Shown here: positions 55,495-64,000 of the stretch, in pieces
Layout: each line of letters begins with the position of its first letter
How positions within the stretch are numbered: the stretch's first letter is position 1
Assembly: GCA_024516155.1 (NCBI GenBank)
Contig: JAJJXM010000003.1
Span: 1,550,001 to 1,614,000, forward strand
Source of the DNA: Pyronema omphalodes
Lineage: Eukaryota; Ascomycota; Pezizomycetes; Pezizales; Pyronemataceae
Direction: 5' to 3'
Length of the DNA: 64,000 nucleotides
Position numbers and translations under genes: made by a program
The notes under the pieces: model-generated
What the model was told of the DNA's origin: nothing
What the model saw: only the letters and a program-made list of their open reading frames with translations
The model's database searches: none

Positions 55495-58049
55495 TCCGTA
55501 CTTTTGGTGCCTAGCCGTTTTGTCCTTCTGACAATTAAACAGCTCTGAACATATTCAATGATTTTTTCATCTATCTTCGGCCACCAAAAGTTTCTTCTTA
55601 TTAATTCAATGGTCTTATCCTGACCAAAGTGTCCTGCAATTTTCGAGTCGTGCTCTGATTCCAGGACCATGTTGACTAAATCCTTTGGTACCCATAACTT
55701 CTCTTTCCGATAGATTATGCCATCTTCTATCGTTATCGGATCCTTTATTTTGTTTGCTGCTTTTTTGTAATTGTCGTCCAGTTCTCCAGCCTCTTTCACC
55801 ATCTTTAAAAATTCACCAGACCATTTAACAGAAGGAATAGAATTAAGCCGTGCCGAAGAGACAATGAATGATGTTCCTTCACCTCCACTACTTATTGCTG
55901 AAATAGGAGCAAAATGTCCTTTGTGAAGGATAGTCGTAATCGGCTGATCGTCACCTCCCCCCTTTTCAGGGCGGAACTCCGGACGCCTTGACAAAGCATC
56001 TGGCTTTCCATTCTTATTCCCAGGTCTGTAAAAAATCTTAAAGTCAATACCAGCAAGTTCTTGAGCCCATCTTGCTTGGCGACGATTGAGTACTTTCGTT
56101 GTGGTGAAGTACTCCAAATTTTGATGGTCGCTGAATACCTGAACTGTGTGCATTGCTCCCTCCAAGTATCTTCTCCATATTTTAAAAGAATCCACAATAG
56201 CCAAAAGCTCTTTATCATGGATCTCGTAGTTTATTTCTGCTGGAGTAAATTTCCTGGAGTGAAAAGCAATAGGGTGCAGCTTTCCGTCCTCTCCTTTCTG
56301 AGATAGGACTGCGCCTAAGGCAAAGTCAGAAGCATCAGTTTCAACAATGCAAACCTTTTTAGGATCAAAATGAGCCAATATTGGTGCCTTCGTAAACCTC
56401 TGCTTTAACTCATCAAATGCCAATTCCATGGCAACAGTCCATTCCCACTTCTTCGGATCGCCCTTGCTTGATTCAGTAAGTGGACGACAAATTCTTGAGA
56501 AGTCCTTTATGATTCGGCGATAAAAGTTTGCAAATCCAAGAAAGCCTTGTGTCTCTTTCAAGGATTTAGGAGGTTCCCAAACCAGGACGGTTTCCACTTT
56601 GTCTTTTGCCATCTCAATTCCCTTTTCGCTTATAATATACCCCAAAAATTCCACTTTGTTTGTCCCCCAAACACATTTTTCCGGAGATATTACCAGCCCA
56701 TTTTCTTCTAGTCTTTTTAAGACTTCCTTAACCAATTTATCATGTTCCTCCTCCGTTTCCGCGTAAATCAGAACATCATCAATATAAGCAATTACTCCCT
56801 GGTCCAACATGTCCCTAAAGATATGATTCATCATATCTTGGAATGTGGCCGGTGCGTTGCTTAACCCAAAAGGCATTACCAAGAATTCATACAGCCCATA
56901 TCTGCATCTGAAGGCTGTCTTCCACTCATCGCCTTCCTTGATCCTAATCAAGTGATAACCGTTCTTCAAATCCATTTTCGTGAAGAACTTAGCTCCTCTT
57001 ACTCTGTCTTGTAATTCAGACATAAGAGGAAGGGGGTAGCGATTTGCTATTGTTATTTTATTGATCCCCCTGTAATCCACACAAAGCCGTAAACCTCGCC
57101 CATGGGGTTTTGGCACAAAGAGAATTGGTGCTGCGGCAGGAGATTTAGATGGTCGAATCTTGCCTGTCCTTAGCATCTCTTTTAGCCATTCTCTCAAAGT
57201 TTCCAGCTCGACTTCATTGAGCGCATAGACTGGTCCCCAAGGAGGAGTCTCTCCTTCCTTCAAATCTATGGCGTGGTCGTAAGGCTTGTGTTCTGGAAGC
57301 TTGTCTGCTGCTTCCTTGGTCATGATGTTGATCCACTTACGGAATTTCTCAGGGACTTGTTGAACTGCCTCTGATAATTCCTCCTTAGTGGCAACAGCTG
57401 AAATATGGCCTATTACTGAGGCCTCAGGATGGTCGAGTACTCTTCGATCGACCTTAAGAGAGAATGTACTGGCCTGAGCCTTAGTACGATGTTCGTTGCA
57501 ACGTGGTGTTGTGAAGGAGATGTTATTGCCGTCTCCCCACATGTTGCAAGGTTGATGTTTTGCCATCCACCAGTAAGGTAAGATGACGTCGCAGTCGCTG
57601 TCAAGAGGGGCGACTTCGAAGGATTCTGCTGCAAAGTGCTGTATGTGCTGCAGCATGAAAGGAACTGTAAAGAATTCTCCAGCTCCAGCAACTACCTCAT
57701 TATTGAAGTTGCGTATTTGAAGAGGCTGGTCTCTCTTCACAGTGGGAATTTTGTAAGTTTGGACAAAACCTTTGTCCAGTAAAGCTGAGGTGGAGCCTGT
57801 ATCAAGTAGGACTCGCACCGTCCGAAATTTGTTTTTTGACCAATTCAACACCATGTTGATTATTGGCCTTTTTCCGTGATAAGGTTGAACCAAGGCTTCC
57901 ATTTTCGTTCCTTTGGAAGAGGTTCCTTTTCTCGGTTCGTCGAGGTTTTGTCTTGGTCGACTCCAAGCTGTCCAATATTTTCCTTTTTGTCCCACAGCAA
58001 ATGATATTTTCTGCGTCAGATATATATTCTTCCTCCTCAGGTGACGCAA
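55473..58049 (-). pseudogene. Element K pol: protease, RT, RNase H, start of integrase
   Basis: 858 codons in the same frame as gag, beginning after the gag TAA. Protease VLLDTGSTSALLD near residue 80. RT with VPKPHGRGLRLCVDYRGIN, LVMPFGLSNAP and catalytic AYIDDVLIYAE near 420. RNase H with ETDASDFALGAVLSQ near 573 and HDKELLAIV. Integrase HHCC begins (SEHDSKIAGHFGQDKT) and breaks at the second Cys by a one-base deletion near 55532, ending at 55473. Everything upstream looks functional. Confidence 0.92.
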
Positions 58050-58061
58050 CCCTAGAGGACC

Positions 58062-60251
58062 TTAAAAATCCGACTCCTCATCATTTTGCTCAATCTCCCA
58101 AATCCTGGGCTGAGCGTCTTCCATCATTTCATCCTCGTCCTGCCGCACTGCTGCGGTCTTTGTCTTCTTATGTTCCTTGGGCTTCTCCTGCCCTTCCTTT
58201 TCATCATCATCATCATTACGCTTCCGTTTTCCTGCAGAAGCGACCTTGCCATCCCCAGGAAGCTCTGTTCCTCCCACTGTTTTCTTAGCGTAACAATCAA
58301 ACATTTTGTGCCCAGATCGTCCGCATCTCCAACAGTCAGCCTTATCCTTTTTGTGTTTGTCGATTTCGCTCTGAGGAACATTTTGTAGAGCCTCCCTTCC
58401 TGAGGCAAAGATAGACTTTTTGTCCTTTTTCCCTGTAAAACCTTTTTTCTCCTTCTTGTCCTTGAATTTATCTTTGTGCTGCACCTCCTTAGGGCGCACA
58501 GTCTCTTTATGTTTTCCCTTGTCCTTATGACGGTCTTCCCGTACTTCCAAAGACTTCTTTTTATGACCCTTCAATTCTTCATCCAAATTTTCAACAACGT
58601 GAGCAGCTTCTTTGACTGCATCAATCATTGCTTCATCGTCGGTTGGGATCCCCCCAAATCTTTGATATACCATTTTCTTAATGGCCGGTGTCATGGCCTC
58701 CCAAATCACATTCCTATACATTGGCCCAATTGCCCCAACGCGCATATTGAGGTCCTCCAATTTCGTGATGTAATCATCAATGTCTCCCTCATACTGGAGC
58801 TCTGTAATCCTTTTAACATCCTTCTGGGCCTCCCGCTTATCCTCAAATCTTGTTTCAATTGAACTTGAGAAAGCTACCCATGTGTCCTTCAGTCCTTGCC
58901 TCTGGATAGATTTCCCCCTTTCCTGGTGCCAACTTAACGCCTTGTGCGTAAGTAAGCTTCCAACCCATTTAACCTGATCGTCCTCATCCGGAAAGGCCTT
59001 GGCGTATGTTGCGATGTAATCTTGCACCGACATCCACCAAGCCCTAAACAAATTTTTATCCTTTCCAGAAAAATATTGAGGAGCCTTCATTTCTGGCATC
59101 TTGGGTCTCCTCGGCTCGTTGACTCCAGATTGCTGCAATTTATTAACCAGTGATTCTAAGAATGCATCTGTTGCATTCTTTCTTTCCGGGTTCTTTTGTT
59201 TTGCCTTTTCCTTGCGTTCCTGGCGCTTTCTCTCCAAGGCTTTCCTGATGTATTCATCATCTGAATCTTCGTCGTCAGAAGGGTCAGATGGTGGTGGTGG
59301 AGGTGGTGGGAGTCCTCCTCCTGGTGGCTTGCTTCCTCTACCACCGTTTCTGCCGCCATTTTGAACAGATCCATCCACTGATGGAGGCAACGGGACTTCG
59401 GGGGCTCTGCCAAGAGAGGGAGGTCTGGGAGTCATCTCCTCATGCATAGCCTCGGTTAGAGACTTAGCATCGAAATGCTCCTTCCTCTGGATCTTTGACA
59501 TAACAAGGTCAATAACCTTGTTTACCAGCTCCAATTTCTCTTCCTCCCTTTGTTCATAATAGTCCAGTAAGCGCTGCTGATGCATCTCTTCAGCCTTAGA
59601 CAGAGCTGCGATTCGCCTATCCCGTTGCTCATCGTCCTGCTTCCTAATGGCGTCCTGTGTATTTTTCTCAACTGCCCATTCTTCAATTTCTTTATTAATT
59701 TCGAGTTGCCTCTGGGTGAAGGCCTCCAGGATAGCATTCGTTGTTTGAATGCCGTGATTGAGCCTTTCAGCAGCCGCTTGGTTGGCTGCTTCTTTAGCCT
59801 TTGTGTCTGTGGCAAGATTGCCAATTGTCCTCCAAACTTGGCCGGCAAAGTCGTTGCTGGCCTGAACGAGTCGCGTCACGGTTTGCAGGTTGATCTCCTG
59901 GTCCAGGTCCCCTTTCTTTGCCAAGGTATCATAGGCCTTTTGCATACCCTGGGCCATTTCCTGATACAACCCTTTCATCCGCTGTAACTCTTCATTCATA
60001 GCAGCCCCAGATCCGACTGCCTCAACCAACCTCTTGATATCCTCCTCATTGGCGTTCATTCTTTCCATCATTAGAATGACCCAGTCAGGGACTTCTCCGA
60101 GATGGAGGGTAGTTCCATGGTGGACTCTAGGAGTTCCAACCGAAGTAACTTCCTCCCAAGAGCGAGGGCGGGTGATGCTAACGGTATCGCCCATTGGAGC
60201 ATCAAGTCCATCGTCGTGACGGGAAGTGCCGGTGATTCTTCGAGCGGCCAT
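58062..60251 (-). CDS. Element K gag
   Basis: 729 aa from ATG 60249-60251 (MAARRITGTSRHDDG). Residues about 60-290 are helical and charged (coiled coil likely, with EEWAVEKNTQ, QREEEKLELVNKVID). A Gly/Pro linker with a run of seven Pro lies near 310-320, an acidic patch follows, then a capsid-like region (APQYFSGKDKNLFRAWWMSV, WVAFSSSIETRFEDKREAQK), a long Lys-rich stretch and a CCHC zinc knuckle CWRCGRSGHKMFDC near 640. The C-terminus is basic then acidic (EEQNDEESDF-like). It is longer than B gag (372 aa). TAA 58062-58064 separates it from pol in the same frame. Confidence 0.93.
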   Translation of the reverse strand: MAARRITGTSRHDDGLDAPMGDTVSITRPRSWEEVTSVGTPRVHHGTTLHLGEVPDWVILMMERMNANEEDIKRLVEAVGSGAAMNEELQRMKGLYQEMAQGMQKAYDTLAKKGDLDQEINLQTVTRLVQASNDFAGQVWRTIGNLATDTKAKEAANQAAAERLNHGIQTTNAILEAFTQRQLEINKEIEEWAVEKNTQDAIRKQDDEQRDRRIAALSKAEEMHQQRLLDYYEQREEEKLELVNKVIDLVMSKIQRKEHFDAKSLTEAMHEEMTPRPPSLGRAPEVPLPPSVDGSVQNGGRNGGRGSKPPGGGLPPPPPPPSDPSDDEDSDDEYIRKALERKRQERKEKAKQKNPERKNATDAFLESLVNKLQQSGVNEPRRPKMPEMKAPQYFSGKDKNLFRAWWMSVQDYIATYAKAFPDEDDQVKWVGSLLTHKALSWHQERGKSIQRQGLKDTWVAFSSSIETRFEDKREAQKDVKRITELQYEGDIDDYITKLEDLNMRVGAIGPMYRNVIWEAMTPAIKKMVYQRFGGIPTDDEAMIDAVKEAAHVVENLDEELKGHKKKSLEVREDRHKDKGKHKETVRPKEVQHKDKFKDKKEKKGFTGKKDKKSIFASGREALQNVPQSEIDKHKKDKADCWRCGRSGHKMFDCYAKKTVGGTELPGDGKVASAGKRKRNDDDDEKEGQEKPKEHKKTKTAAVRQDEDEMMEDAQPRIWEIEQNDEESDF

Positions 60252-60377
60252 TGTTGGTTGAATGTTTTTCTTTGTAGTTTTTGTAGGAGGATCTTTTGGT
60301 GTCGTCTTGCCCTACAAGAGGGTCTTCCGTATACGTGTCGAAAAGTAAACTTAGTAGCTTGAGCCTTAAGTTTATAG

Positions 60378-61733
60378 TGTGAACCTGGGTATTGAGGCTT
60401 TCAATACAGAGGTTTGTCCGATCAGTTAACGCTTCGTTCGCAAGATAGATAACTAATAGATTTCCCAAGAGCTAGGAAGTTCAACTAATCGATCACAGGC
60501 CGAATAAACTTAAGGGTTTCGTCCTGAGGTATTTGGTGTAGAAAGGTATAGTCGTAACAAGAGATCAAGTTGCTGATGCTGGAGGAGACGGTGGGAAGAC
60601 TTAGGGTCTTTTATAGACTTTCGTTCACAAGTTCGCCCAGACTTCCCAAGGGAACCAACTTCCAAACTAAGCTTAGGAGATAAGACGTGAGTCAATTCCT
60701 TGACAAATCTGCCGATGGCCCGTATCATGCTGGCGGCGCAATTATATTAATTGCTCACTTGCATGATGACCTCGTGTCAGATTAATCCTTGACATTCCTT
60801 GCCGTGCTACCACACCTTCCAATCAGGTATTGGGGTTAAGCGCCTAGTGGAGGGTTACTCCACTTGAGCGCATAATGCAATGACTCCTTTGATAATGACA
60901 TGTGAGTCATATATCTTATGAGTCGTCTTGATCATAGATCTCCCTAGAGAATCTCGATTGCGAGTGAAGGAATCTGATATCATAAGGCAGACTATGCCTT
61001 ACCGGAGCGCACTGCCCCGTCACATTCCTGTGTGATGTCATACAGCCCCACCTGCGCGCACTTGCGCGCAGCCACACCCTGGTGTGTACGCAAACGCCAT
61101 CTTATCTTGCAGTTGGTAGTCATTGGCCTAAGGTCGCGTCATATCAGTTCCATCCAACAGTTTCCCTGAGTGGTGTTCCTTGCTGCAGGACGTCGTCTCA
61201 TGCTAATGCAATCTTGACCCTTGTCCTGAGCTCCACTCCTGTTAGCTGACTAGACTCTGCCTTGTTCCTTGGCCGACTATCCGCCCAACTCAGACCTCGG
61301 ATGATCCTATTCGTCTGCCTTGCATTGTCCTGAGAATTCCCTTCTCTTGCAAGCCCTCTCGTAGCCGTGCTTGGTGGAACACGACCTCAAGTATAAGGAG
61401 GTGTCCTTTCGTCGTCGTCTTCTGTCTCCATCAGCGTCGTCTGTAGTTTTCTCATGGGTAAGTCGACACCCATGAGGTAAGTTGTTCCTCGTTCCCATCC
61501 ATCTGTGATCCTCCCAAACTGACAGTGAAAAACAGGTAGCGACGCCTCGGGCCGGGATCCTCGTGAGGTCCTTTCGGAAAGTCACGAATCACGTGACGTG
61601 GCTAGCTGGAGCTCCTCAGGGGGTTCCGGCCCGGGATACTAACCATATTATTCATTCTCCTGTCGAGTTCGCCATGTTCTCTAAATGTTATACATGTTAC
61701 CTATTCTATACTCACACGATATAGGGTGTGACA
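60378..61733 (-). repeat. 5' LTR of element K
   Basis: 1356 bp partner of 52840-54195. A TATAAAAG box on the - strand at about 60608-60615 is a candidate core promoter, about 235 bases before the LTR end. Confidence 0.95.
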
Positions 61734-62611
61734 GCCATGGCATTCCTGAAACGAGGGGATAATGACCAAGCCGAGTACCGTAAGCAGTTAGTAATTCATA
61801 GTGGTCGGCTATTGTACATTTGACTTCAACGTATTCGGTGATGTCTCCTGATGAAATAGGTCGACCATCAATTACTTCGACCATTTTAGGGGTTTACAAT
61901 TGATACCGGGAAAGTTGTGTTGGCCTGCGAAGTCTTCGTTCATGAAGGAAATTCCTGTGCATCCGCCAGCTACAAGAGCATGACTATCAATTTTGGTATT
62001 GTGTTCAGTTAGTGTACATGGCACGACCAAATGATTCCCATCCGATTCGTTTTCTTGTTTACTTGACAAAGAACTAGCGGATACATTAACGATTTCCTGG
62101 GATGAGAAAGACAAGGCAGGGGCTGGTCCAACAACAGAGCCAACAGGCTGTTGATGGACTACTCTTTTCCCTGGTCGACGTCGGGGTTTGTTGGGATATC
62201 CAAAACCTCGGCGGCGGCTAGGTGGATCTTGAGGGAGTTGTTTGCTGCCAACGTAGAACATTCGTTTTTGAAATGGTCAGCTGATCCACAGTAAAGGCAA
62301 AGTCCCTTAGCCATTCGTTCATCTCGACGGCGTTGGTTCTGAGCCTTTTGCGAAGCTGACAGCTCGATGGGGGCCGATCCGTAATTGCCACTGTTGGTAT
62401 TCGTGGTGTGGGACGCCGGGCGAGACGGCGTGGAGCTGGTACAACTGGGGACCGAAGGAACGTGCCGTTTTGTGGTGTTTGAACGAGCTCGAATTCTATA
62501 ATCTAGCTTCATGCAAAGATCCACAAACTTGGTGAAGTTCAGATTTTCTTCGGCTTGGTAAACAAGACTGGTCTGAAGGTCTCGAGAGACTCCACGCTTC
62601 AGAGCAGCCTT
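61734..62611 (-). pseudogene. Copy I: protease and gag end (upstream of K insertion)
   Basis: Continuation of I beyond K. Protease has ALVAGGCTGISFMN, the same Asp loss as H, and the same frameshift after FPGIN. Slip heptamer GGGAAAA kept at 62165-62171. Zinc knuckle CLYCGSADHFKNEC. Gag is truncated at AALKRG and joins the LTR at 62611/62612 by the same junction as H. Shared lesions show that H and I are copies of one dead unit. Confidence 0.9.
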
Positions 62612-63691
62612 TGTGACGGCGAACAAGGGAGAGATAGCTGACGGAGAACCTGAGGGCTCTTCCCAATTATTCACTCTTGAGTTCAATGAAGATAACCTTA
62701 TAATAACTTCAACGTTAGAAACTCTTCAGCTGTGTCGAGCATCAACTTAGAGACTTTCTGTGTTTAGAAGTTTAAGGTAATAAACAAAGATTTCACGGGA
62801 CAAAGAGATCCAAAGACGGGGACGAGAACGATGACGTAAACAAAGATTTCGACAAAGTATTTGAATTTGTAAATAAACAAATAACTGTGTAAGGAGAAAA
62901 GAAAAACAAAATAAACAAACAAAGAAATAATCCTCTTATACACAATTTTTCCTCCTTACACGCCGAGCCACTATTTGCAGATTTTTCCCGAAAAATAACT
63001 AAGTAAACAACGCGGTCGCGGTTGCGCGTTCTAGACGCGCTAACGCGTTCGTGCCAAATTAGCGTGTTTGCGTGCACAGCCTCGTCGCGCGCTCGTGAGC
63101 GTATCTTGCGTGCGCGATAGCGTAACTCGCGTGCGCGGTGGCGTACTTCGCGTGCGCGCTAACGTAACCCTAAGCGTAGTCACGCGCGCGCTTCCGTAAC
63201 CCTAATCGTGCGCGTGCGTCCGTAACCCTAACCCTAGCTGTGCGCCTACAATCCAGTTCAGCTGCGATTGGAAAGATGGTGCAATACTGATAAGGTCACA
63301 TGACTAGATCCTATCTTATCGATAAGATGATCGTGCCCTAGCCCTAGTCACGTGTGCACACATTAGTAGACCAGTGCGCATGCATACTGATCTACTACTG
63401 ATTAGAACACGTGACCGATCTTATCTAATCGGATAAGATGATCGGTATACCGTAGGTATGGAATTTCCGAAAAGGGATCCAAGCAGACCCCTAACCCTGG
63501 GGATAGGTCACGTGAACTTTTTGACAATTTGGGAATTGAGCGTAACCCTAACCCAGGCGAGTGACGAGTGAAGATCGAAGACCGAAGCATAATAGAAATA
63601 AATAAACAAACGAGTGCTGAATAATGAAGCGAATGATAATAGGTGAATGAATGATGAGGAGGGGGAAGGTAATAATCCTCGAGCCGTGACA
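62612..63691 (-). repeat. B-family LTR between tandem copies I and J
   Basis: 1080 bp with the same 59-base deletion as 48428-49507. Element-orientation end reads CGTCACA rather than CGTTACA. Followed on the right by polypurine tract and pol of the next unit. Confidence 0.9.
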
Positions 63692-64000
63692 GGATCCCCC
63701 TTCTTGGACTGAGCTCCGGCGAAGTAACTTCTGAGATAAGTTAGGGAGGGGTCCCGGTTTGTCGGGGCACACTGTATGAAAGTCGTCAACGGCTGTACTG
63801 TCGGAATGAAGTTCGGCGGGTTCCCAATCGGGCATATCGTATCCAACCCATTTGACCATGTACTGGAGTTTCTTCCGGTGAATTCGGGAGTTGAGGATAG
63901 CTTCGATGAAGTATTCGTCTTCACCATCTATCTCCACCGGGGGTGGTGGGTCTGATGGTTGACCGGGGTAGGGGTCATTCGCAGCGGGTTCCAATAGGGA
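63692..64000 (-). pseudogene. Copy J: chromodomain end of the next tandem unit, cut by window
   Basis: Chromodomain (EYFIEAILNSR, MVKWVGYDMPDWEPAEL) with the same lost stop as copy I, so the frame runs on into the LTR to 63548. It shows that the tandem array continues beyond the window. Confidence 0.88.

Larger units (their letters stand above)
52840..61733 (-). mobile_element. Element K: a different Ty3/gypsy chromovirus, nearly intact
   Basis: TSD GCCAT at 52835-52839 and 61734-61738. The 1356-bp LTRs (52840-54195 and 60378-61733) differ at roughly ten sites by eye, mostly transitions. Gag and pol are on the - strand. The polypurine tract AGGGGGGAGGTGG (54196-54208, - strand) adjoins the 3' LTR. 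The leader between the 5' LTR and gag is 126 bases, with no TGG-type primer site. The proteins are clearly distinct from A/C and B families (protease DTG, longer gag). One frameshift in the integrase zinc finger is the obvious lesion. Confidence 0.96.

Noticed and set aside
1..64000. tRNA, rRNA, CRISPR or host gene
   Set aside because: No tRNA-like cloverleaf, rRNA or spaced direct-repeat array was noticed, and every sizeable coding region belongs to a mobile element; subtle RNA genes cannot be excluded by eye.

Overview
The window is a pile of nested transposable elements; I see no host gene, tRNA, rRNA or CRISPR array. It suggests a filamentous ascomycete. The evidence is chromodomain-bearing Ty3/gypsy elements (chromoviruses), a Tad1-type LINE, a pogo/Tigger-like DNA transposon with very short fungal-type introns, and older copies disabled mainly by TGG->TAG/TGA and CGA->TGA changes, as expected from RIP or methylation-linked deamination. 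TTAGGG-type hexamers inside one LTR family fit a genome with that telomere repeat. The species cannot be named from the sequence.

Layout, left to right. Element A (gypsy, + strand, 1-14811, 5' LTR cut by the window edge) carries decayed gag, pol and a third ORF (ORF3). It is split at 6028 by element B (gypsy, - strand, 6029-13423, TSD CCGAC), which is almost intact. A itself sits inside the 5' LTR of element C (gypsy, + strand, 14812-21941), a diverged relative of A that also has ORF3. C sits in the gag of copy E (B family, + strand, 21942-24118). E is fused to an inverted B-family fragment F (24119-26220). Next is a 5'-truncated Tad1-like LINE (26221-42521). It is interrupted in ORF1 by the deleted B-family copy G (26609-29680, TSD GCTTC) and in ORF2 by the near-intact copy D (31226-38619, TSD GCAGC). 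Removing G and D restores both LINE frames, apart from one TGA.

From 42522 to the right edge lies a tandem array of a B-family deletion derivative: copy H, LTR at 48428-49507, copy I, LTR at 62612-63691, copy J running off the window. H holds a pogo-like transposon T (43821-46139, TA TSD) whose transposase looks intact after removal of three introns. I holds a different gypsy element K (52840-61733, TSD GCCAT) with a single frameshift in pol.

How the parts work. In the B family, gag and pol overlap in the -1 frame with a canonical GGGAAAA slip site two codons before the gag stop, and a 56-codon ORF precedes gag. The A/C family encodes an extra cysteine-rich, proline-rich ORF3 between pol and the 3' LTR. 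Its C-terminal hydrophobic segment is read across the polypurine tract into the LTR; this is the least familiar feature here. Relative age, from nesting and LTR similarity: E, F and H are old; then C, A and the LINE; B, K and G are younger; D is probably the youngest.
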